NCBI GenBank assembly: GCA_030248195.1
Contig: JASAND010011456.1
Location: forward strand, 1-64,000
Direction: 5' to 3'
Source of the DNA: Trissonchulus latispiculum
Lineage: Eukaryota > Nematoda > Enoplea > Enoplida > Ironidae
DNA: 64,000 bases
Below are positions 57,554 to 64,000 of the stretch, piece by piece (the stretch's first letter is position 1; the number at the start of each line of letters is the position of its first letter). Both the position numbers and the translations under genes were made by a program. Under the pieces are notes generated by a model. The model was given only the letters and a program-made list of their open reading frames with translations. It ran no database searches and had not been told where the DNA came from.

Positions 57554-58757
57554 TAGAGATGAGGACGAGCCGGGATTTTCCGGCTCGGCTCGGCTCGGCT
57601 CGGGAGAAAATGTGGTCGGCTCGGCTCGGCTCGGCTCGCGTGCATACCCGGCTCGGCTCGGCTCGGCTCGGAAGAATATTGAAATGGGCCGGCTCGGCTC
57701 GGCTCGGCTCGCCCAGCTTGAAATTTGAAATTTGACCGATTCCACCGAATTGTGGATTTTCTTCCTTGTTTTTGACAAAAGGCCTGAAAACAGCTGTCTA
57801 GCTTTCGTGTACCAGTGTGAATCACCACAATTCCATTTTTACCGAGACACTGCGAGATGCAGAGTCTACGATTATAAGGTTTAGTGATATTGATATTTGG
57901 TAAATGTATATTCTACGAAATTGGGCGGGGGCCCATTCATGCTTGTTTTGCTTAAAATTTATTATTTTATTCTATGTATACAATATGGAAAGCAATCAGT
58001 GATAAACGCCGAAAAAATCGCGAGAAAACTTTTTGTTTTCCTCAGTCTTTTGGAAAGGCATAATCTGATAAATTGCAAAATGCTTCAGAACTCAGCAATA
58101 AAATTCAGAATTCTTTCACATTATTTTTTAAATTTCAGAAAATTTCAAATCCTCTAATTGCTCTCTGCCGATCGTAGCTATAATAGTAGTCAACTGTAAT
58201 TATGCAGAATAATTTTAAACTCTAAATTAGTAGTAAGTATTTCTGGTATATAATCAGCACTTTTACAACCTTTTCTGCTATCTGATAGATTACTACAAAA
58301 ACCCAAAGCCACAGTAGTAAGACAATGCAAATTTTAATTGTAATATTTTTGATAATACTAAATATGACACGTTGAAATAACTAAGTCAAAATGTTTCCTT
58401 ATAACTACACCATACATAGGTTGACTTCAAGCACAGCCTAACGTTTAAACTAGGTTGGCGTGGAAGGAAAGTATGAATAAAGACAAGGAAAAACGGAAAA
58501 TTGGACGACAAAGTTGAACACAGAAAACAGAATTCATTGAACTAGTTGACTATTTTGTTTGTACAAATTCGGAAGTAATTACAGTGAACTTAAAATTTTT
58601 CGATAGGGTCGGCTCGGCTCGGCTCGGCTCGGAGTTTCAATTCTCCGGCTCGGCTCGGCTCGGCTCGGGACAAATTGTTGCCGGCTCGGCTCCGCTCCGC
58701 TCGCGCGCCGCGCCGAGCCGAGCCGAGCCGAGCCGCGAGCCAAAATCCTCATCTCTA
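57554..58757. mobile_element. 1.2-kb hAT-like element with CGGCT arrays
   Basis: TAGAGATGAGGACGAGCC at left, TAGAGATGAGGATTTTGGC from the right, perfect 8-bp TSD ATCTCAAC (57546-57553, 58758-58765). The left arm holds four blocks of CGGCTCGGCT words, the right arm three such blocks and one inverted block (ccgagccgagccgag); the ~850-bp AT-rich centre has no credible ORF. The empty site taatctcgactgcg is at 53261-53274. Confidence 0.92.
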
Positions 58758-58779
58758 ATCTCAACTGCGTAAATGCGTA

Positions 58780-59463
58780 TAGAGGTCGGGGAAAAAACCA
58801 ACCCGCAAGTGGTGGGGAAAAAAACCAACCCCCCGTTGGGCGATTGGGATGAGCTAGCGGGCTCAAATTTTGCATGCAAGTTGGTAGGGCCCATCCCACC
58901 TACCACGCCAAATTTTAGCTAAATCGGACCACTTTTGAGCATTTTGTGACATTTTGAAAATTTTGGCATTTTTGACCCCCCAAAAATTCAAAATTAGCCT
59001 ATTTTTGAAGGCCTGTAAAAACTTTTCCATAGCAGTTAGATAATAACTTTTAATACTTTCTATGAGAACAACATGTGCTCTTTCCAAAAATGTCGGTCTC
59101 GCCTTCCTGCGACGCTTGCCAAGCTGCTGAATATCGCAAAAATAAGTGCAGATATGAAGTCAGCGACGCCGATTTAACCTGTTGCATGCATAAAATCGCT
59201 AATATGAGTTACCCTGACCGAATACTGGGGTTGGTTTTTTCCCACCGGGCCACCGGTTGGTTTTTTCCCGCCATTAGTTTTTTTACCCCGGCTAATTAAC
59301 CGTTAATTACCAATTAACGACAGGACCTAGAGAGGCGATTTATATACCAAAATGACAGTCTAGACAGGGCTTGATAAGAAAATAATTTATAGCCGGATTG
59401 CTCCACTGGGTAGTTCTGCATAGTCCAAAAAGTGACTACCTTGGTTTTTTCCCCCGACCTCTA
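58780..59463. mobile_element. TA-site element of the GGGAAAAACCC family (TAGAGGTCGGGG ends)
   Basis: TAGAGGTCGGGGAAAAAACC at left and GGTTTTTTCCCCCGACCTCTA at right are inverted; TA on both sides. Each end holds two GGGAAAAAACC palindromes about 30 bp apart (second ones at about 58812 and 59250). The host phrase is uninterrupted at 53273-53300. Confidence 0.78.
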
Positions 59464-59674
59464 TAGTATTTCTGCAAAAATCGTGCAACCAACGGGAATT
59501 TTGGGTGGGTGAAAAATTTTTTAAATCAGGACCTCCTAGAAAAAGTTTCAGTATAATTTTCGGTAATCGTAATTATTGGTAATGTTCGCCTTTTAGGGTA
59601 TCTAAATGAAATTCTAGGTATGAAAATAAAATTTAAAATAAAATAGTTTACGGAAAGGCGCATTGCTATAAAAC

Positions 59675-61564
59675 ACAAGTAACAAAAATGCTCCGCACAA
59701 AAGGGGATAATATGTGTGTTGGGCCTATGTCTGTCGTTTAAATTCCGGTTGAGAAAGCAGGTATATATATAAATCCGACACAGCAAGTTTGGGCGGGTGG
59801 TTCTATGGCGAAAGTTGTTCAGTTCGATGCGGGCCTTCATTTGACTCGAAATTTGACCACTTTTGAAAATTTTAATTTTTGACCCAAAATCGCCTAAGTC
59901 CCCACCTCACCCCACCACAGCCCTCTACAGCCACTTTAGGTACGCACTTCTATGACAAAAGTTGCTCAGTTCGATGCGGGCTTTCATTTGGTACCAAATT
60001 TGACCACTTTTGAAAATTTTAATTTTTGACCCAAATCGCCTAAGTCCCCACCCTACCCCACCACAGCCCTCTGCAGCCACTTTAGGTACGCACTTCTATG
60101 ACAAAAGTTGCTCAGTTCGATGCGGGCTTTCATTTGGTACCAAATTTGACCACTTTTGAAAACTTTCATTTTTGACCGAAAATCGCCTAAGTCCCCACCC
60201 CACCCCACCACAGCACTCTACAGCCACTTTGAGCATGCGGTTCTATGACAAAAGTTGCTCAGCTCGCTTAGGGCTTTCATTTGGTACCAAATATGACCAC
60301 TTTTGAAAACTTTCATTTTTGACCGAAAATCGCCAAAGTCCCCACCCCACCCCACCACAGCACTGTACAGCCACTTTGAGCATGCAGTTCTATGACAAAA
60401 GTTGCTCAGCTCGCTTAGGGCTTTCATTTGGTACCAAATTTGACCACTTTTGAAAAATTTTATTTTCGACCACTTGACCCCCCACCCGACTGACCCTTCA
60501 AACGGCAAAGTGGAACCAGCCCAGCAAAATAGGTACGTCGGGCGGCAAAACGGATACCGGGAATGAGCTGGGCACACCAAAAAACCCCTATAGACAAAGT
60601 TTTGAGAGGTCAGGTAGAGCCTACTATGGACCTACAGGAAGCGGTTTCCGACATGACCCTCCAGACGGCAAAGTGGAACCAGCACAGCAAGATGGATGAG
60701 TCCTACGGCAAAAAGGACACCGGGAATGAGCTGGGCGCACCAGAAAACCCCTATAGACAAAGTTTTGAGAGGCCAGGTAAAGCCTACTATGGACCTCCAG
60801 GAAGCGGTTTCCGACTTGACCCTCCCGACGGCAAAGTGGAACCAGCCCAGCAAGATGGGTGGGTATGACGGTAAAACTGACTGCGGGAATCGATTCTCAG
60901 TGCCAGAAAACCATTGTATGGAAGATTTCAGCTTTCAAAGTTGAATAGATAGCGAGAAATTTCGATTTTTCGTTTTTCGAATTTTCGCCATCTTTGACGG
61001 GCCACTGTGGTCGCTAGGGAAGTGATAGAGAAACGCAACCTGGACCGTTAGTTAGTTCAATATATGTAATTTCTGAATATAAAAAGAAATCAGCTCCAGC
61101 TCGTAACGTTCGACCTGAGCGACGACCACAAAAATGGTCACTTTTCGCTATGAGCCGACTTTGCGGCGCCACTGCGGCGCTGTGGCGCAGCTGCGGCGCA
61201 AAAAAAGTTGTGATTCTTAAATTCTTTAGAGGGTACTACTAGACCCCATAGCCCTTTAGGTTGGCCCACCGCTGCAGATCACGTGAAAGCGGCGAACATT
61301 ATGTACAATACAACCATCAAATAGGAGAAACCGGAAAAAAAAACATCGCCGCCATAACCGGTCCGGGGCGCAACTTTTTAACGGTAAGTGATACGGGGCT
61401 GAAACTTCACAGACATACTAAACTCGATGTGCTCTACAATTTGCGCATGAAATCTGCGCAGGATCTGCGCAGGATTTTGCGCAGCTTCTGCGCAGCTTAT
61501 TTTACACTGTCTCCAGCCACTTTTCACACATATTATAGGGGTCGCTGCCGCGACCCCTATGATA
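59675..61564 (+). mobile_element. Helentron/pearl-like element, copy 3
   Basis: Same left end (ACAAGTAACAAAAATGCTCC), about five ~140-150 bp units (59800-60450), same tail and perfect 3' hairpin TAGGGGTCGC-tgcc-GCGACCCCTA followed by TGATA. Inserted after gctataaaac, a phrase that continues without the element at 53523-53535. Confidence 0.78.
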
Positions 61565-61656
61565 ATCACTTTTCTGCTCTACCTACGGCACTGTTCAAGC
61601 TCCTTGTATCCATTGCCGCATTGCTGGAAAGGAATCCTTTAAAATGACAGAAGGAC

Positions 61657-62439
61657 AAGTAATAAAATGCTCCTCCGGAGCATGAAAAAGTAATATGGGT
61701 GGTGGTGAGGTTGTAAAATCAAGAGAGGACTAGTCTTAAAAATGCTTAATATGGGGGCTAGGTTCAAAAAAAGAAGAGGACTAGGTTGTGGGCGAATTAA
61801 TATGGGCACAGCTTCGCCGAGCAACCCATATTCGGGGGCTTTCACGCTTCGCCATGGCGATTGTCATATACAATGCCATTATTGTCAGTCAATAATAACA
61901 ATTCCAGCAGTTAAACAACCGCTGCAAGTTGCTTGCTTATATATACGTAAACTATAGTAATTTGGTTGTGCTGGACTAAGGCAAGCAACTAGAAATAACC
62001 AGGGCTATGATTGTAACGCTAACGGTTCAATAGAAATAGAAGATCGTCGGAGAGAGTCCTGAAATTGTTGAAATATAGAGTTTTCTTATCAATGGTTAAA
62101 ATGCACAGTAAATATTAAGAGTTTATCGAAAGAAATGTTTGCTTCCACTAAAACTCGTTTATCATAGTTGTATATTATTTACGCATCGTAACTAAAACTG
62201 AACACTGGTATATATATATATATACATATGTAATACGTATGTATATAACTTTTTCAGTCCGCCAATATGGGTTGCTCGGCGAAGCTGTGCCCATATTAAT
62301 TCGCCCACAACCTAGTCCTCTTCTTTTTTTGAACCTAGCCCCCATATTAAGCATTTTTAAGACTAGTCCTCTCTTGATTTTACAACCTCACCACCATCCA
62401 TATTACTTTTTCATGCTCCGGAGGAGCATTTTATTACTT
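61657..62439. mobile_element. TIR element with ~177-bp near-identical inverted ends
   Basis: Starts AAGTAATAAAATGCTCCTCC; the two ~177-bp arms (61657-61834 and 62263-62439) differ at a single base that I can see. The centre is about 430 bp of AT-rich sequence. The left edge ACAAGTAATAAAATGCTCC resembles the Helentron-like left end ACAAGTAACAAAAATGCTCC. No TSD was clear. Confidence 0.8.
62430..62435 (-). terminator. Possible poly(A) signal of the SR-cyclophilin gene, inside a TIR
   Basis: AATAAA on the minus strand 68 nt after the TAG at 62503. It lies in the first bases of the right TIR of 61657-62439. Only relevant if 62503 is the true end of the coding region. Confidence 0.3.
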
Positions 62440-62502
62440 ACGTATATATATATATAGTTTCTTTTTTACTAAAAAACGTAAAAAACAAAAAACAGCAAAC
62501 CA

Positions 62503-62929
62503 CTACAACATTACCAACCTATCACGACGACTGTCCCGATCCCGATGCGACCGTTCCGATCGGTCAGATCTTCGTCGCCGATCATGCCGATCACGGTCCG
62601 ATCGATCTCGCTCCGAATCGTTCGCCTCCCGCCGCTGCGAAGGCTGAGCAGGGGGATCCGTTCTCCGCATCAGAAACGAATGACTGGGAATTTCGGGGAC
62701 CTCTTCCGCCTTTACCGTCGACAAATCCGCATCGGTTAGGACCGGAGCGGGGGCTGGTGGTTGGGATTTTTCCGGGGATTTGGAGTCGGGTTCTGCTTTT
62801 ATGGGCGCGGATTTGGTCGAGTCTTCTTCTTCTGCATCGACAGGACGAGTTGCCTCAGTGGTTGACGTGTCGGCCAAACCACGGCCCGCCGTCGCCTCAT
62901 TGTCCTCTGCCTCCATTTCAAACTGATTT
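62503..62929 (-). CDS. PPIG: SR-cyclophilin (PPIG/NKTR-like), acidic and Arg/Ser/Asp-rich C-terminal exon
   Basis: Acceptor catttctttgtag at 62931-62930; phase 2, joining the previous exon. Codes an acidic region (EMEAEDNEA...), a Pro-rich stretch, then VPEIPSHSFLMRRTDPP, which matches the conserved EIPxVPxxRFLxRR motif after the acidic region of PPIG-type cyclophilins. An Arg/Asp/Ser/Glu repeat domain follows (SERDRSDRDRHDRRRRSDRSER), of the sort that binds SR splicing factors. The reading frame closes with TAG at 62505-62503 (…RDRLVML). Alternatively a donor GTAATG at 62514 or GTTGGT at 62518 is used and further RS exons exist; none is visible in the repeat-filled DNA down to 56 kb. Confidence 0.75.
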
Positions 62930-63165
62930 CTACAAAGAAATGACACAATGTCACACTCTGTGCATTTATGTAGACTTATATAGAAAACAGTTAATTCTAA
63001 GTCATGCACCTTAGACTAAAGCCAAAAGACCTCATCCCGCCGTCGCCCCACCCATCTGTTAAAGTAAAATATTGATTTGTTGCTGTTGTTGTATTCTAAA
63101 CAGTTTACACTGGTAGTAACAGCTGTCGTAGTAACCATAAAAACATGCCCAAAGAAAATCCTTAC

Positions 63166-63247
63166 TTGGCGGTTTTCTCTTTAGGTGGCTGAGGTTCAGG
63201 TCCCCCTTCCGGAACAGGACTCTGTTTGCCTTCATCCTCACTGGAAT
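63166..63247 (-). CDS. PPIG: SR-cyclophilin linker exon
   Basis: Acceptor gttcttttgtag at 63249-63248, strong GTAAGG donor at 63165; 82 nt, phase 1 in, phase 2 out. Codes DSSEDEGKQSPVPEGGPEPQ and PPKEKTAK, an acidic then basic linker after the cyclophilin domain. Confidence 0.8.
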
Positions 63248-63484
63248 CTACAAAAGAACAAAAGAAAAACCATACGGTTGGATGATCTTTGAAAACGCAA
63301 AGTTTCTGTATTCTCAGCACACAAGCAAAATGAAAATGTTGCTACGTTTAGGCAAGTATTCCAATAAACTATTTATTTACGTAAATTTAGGACATACAAT
63401 TTTCCACAACAATTTTTGCGTAAAATGTGTTTCAAGCTTCAGAACGAAAGGATAATGGAAGAATTTATTTAATCTACTCTGTAC

Positions 63485-63590
63485 ATATTGGTGGAGGGTC
63501 AGCCATTAGCGTGCAGAGCATGACGTGCCTAAAAATGATAACAGTGAGCCTGCCAGCAGTCACACACTATCTACCATGTACAACTATGGG
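63485..63590. repeat. Decayed fragment of the 35933-36322 element family
   Basis: gggtcagccattagcgtgcagagcatg...gataacagtgagcctgccagcagtcacac aligns with 36232-36304 (gggtcaaccgttagcg ... tgataacagagagcttgcctgctgtcacac). Confidence 0.6.
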
Positions 63591-63609
63591 TATAATGAGC
63601 GTCGGTTAC

Positions 63610-63803
63610 CATGTCGACGTTTCTGTTTTTTCTTCTTTTTCAGGACCAGTTCACCACAGTTGGCAATCAGGACCTCAGAAACTGGACGACAAATCTTGGG
63701 CTCCACACTCTGACTCTCAATCTCCCGGATCACGTGCTCACCATCAATCACGTGACCAAAGACCACATGAATGCCGTCCAGGTGGGGGGAGGCACGGGTG
63801 GTG
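63610..63803 (-). CDS. PPIG: SR-cyclophilin, C-terminal third of the cyclophilin domain
   Basis: Cyclophilins are peptidyl-prolyl isomerases; the PPIG/NKTR class adds an Arg/Ser tail and works with splicing factors in nuclear speckles. This exon (acceptor ttttattcag at 63805-63804, phase 2) starts inside the FFITT motif (I from the split codon), giving TTRASPHLDGIHVVFGHVID, GEHVIREIE and VLIANCGELV, the last strands of the fold. A basic tail KKKKKQKRRH follows, as in PPIG and NKTR. HLDG and VVFG are the conserved active-site-side residues, so the domain looks intact. GTAACC donor at 63609 in phase 1, matching the next exon. The N-terminal two thirds of the domain are beyond the right edge of the window. 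Confidence 0.9.
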
Positions 63804-64000
63804 CTGAATAAAAAATAAACAATCTTACAGTTAAAGAAACAATAAATTATATATAAAATAATAATTTAAAGTCTATTTCAGAAAAACTTGATTCGGCGGG
63901 GAAGGTGAGCACCTGATAACCGCTTCAGAATTCTCCTTTTATACACAAGTATCACAATTCGTTGTTAAACCTTTCAGAAAAAATAGAAAATAAGACGTAA
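63804..64000 (-). other. Intron of the SR-cyclophilin gene, to window edge
   Basis: AT-rich, no cyclophilin-coding sequence; the preceding exon lies outside. Confidence 0.6.

Noticed and set aside
57527..57828. Overlapping minus-strand ORFs rich in AEPSR repeats
   Set aside because: They result from the CGGCT word array of the hAT-like element.

Overview
This is a piece of a TE-rich invertebrate animal genome. It has spliced genes with GT..AG introns of about 0.2-6.5 kb, animal-specific protein families, CAG/CAA-coded glutamine runs and very dense interspersed repeats. I see no bacterial, phage, CRISPR or viral genes. I cannot fix the phylum from the sequence.

Four protein genes can be read. 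(1) On the + strand at the left edge is the 3' end of a secreted or membrane protein: an LDL-receptor class A exon (92-238) and a last exon coding a Pro/Gly/Thr-rich mucin-like tail (730-1280). (2) A complete Sec16 gene lies on the - strand, start codon at 29489, with eight large coding exons down to 8107 and a probable tiny last coding exon at 4514-4511. The model predicts about 2,528 residues, with every exon phase agreeing. (3) A complete TMUB1/2-type gene (ubiquitin-like domain plus transmembrane segments) lies on the - strand in four coding exons from 55849 to 43676, 354 residues. (4) The 3' half of an SR-cyclophilin gene (PPIG/NKTR type) lies on the - strand at 63803-62503, its 5' end beyond the window. 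Genes 2-4 are co-oriented; gene 1 converges on Sec16. Sec16 works at ER exit sites, TMUB proteins in ER-associated degradation, and SR-cyclophilins in nuclear speckles; nothing suggests they form a functional cluster.

Most of the remaining 64 kb is short non-autonomous DNA elements, many nested. I could define ends and target-site duplications (TSDs) for about twenty: hAT-like (8-bp TSD), Harbinger-like (TTA/TAA), mariner-like (TA), a TTAA-site element, a family with 5-bp TSDs and CTGG(G)CTTWTT-type ends flanking long G/C runs, and a family with 7-bp TSDs and CAAGAGT ends. Three long elements at 18063, 25315 and 59675 share a left end, a ~140-150 bp tandem array and a long conserved tail closing in a perfect hairpin, the architecture known from Helentron/pearl/DINE-type elements. 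No transposase-coding ORF is visible.

The most striking pattern is that many unrelated TIR elements have terminal regions built from a private short word repeated in inverted orientation: GGCCGG, GAGACC, CGGCT, CCCCGG, TTGTGCTT, GGAGAAACGGAGCAAC, TTCGCGAA, TTTTCTAATTG. Several insertions can be proved inside the window because a second copy of the host repeat carries the unoccupied site.
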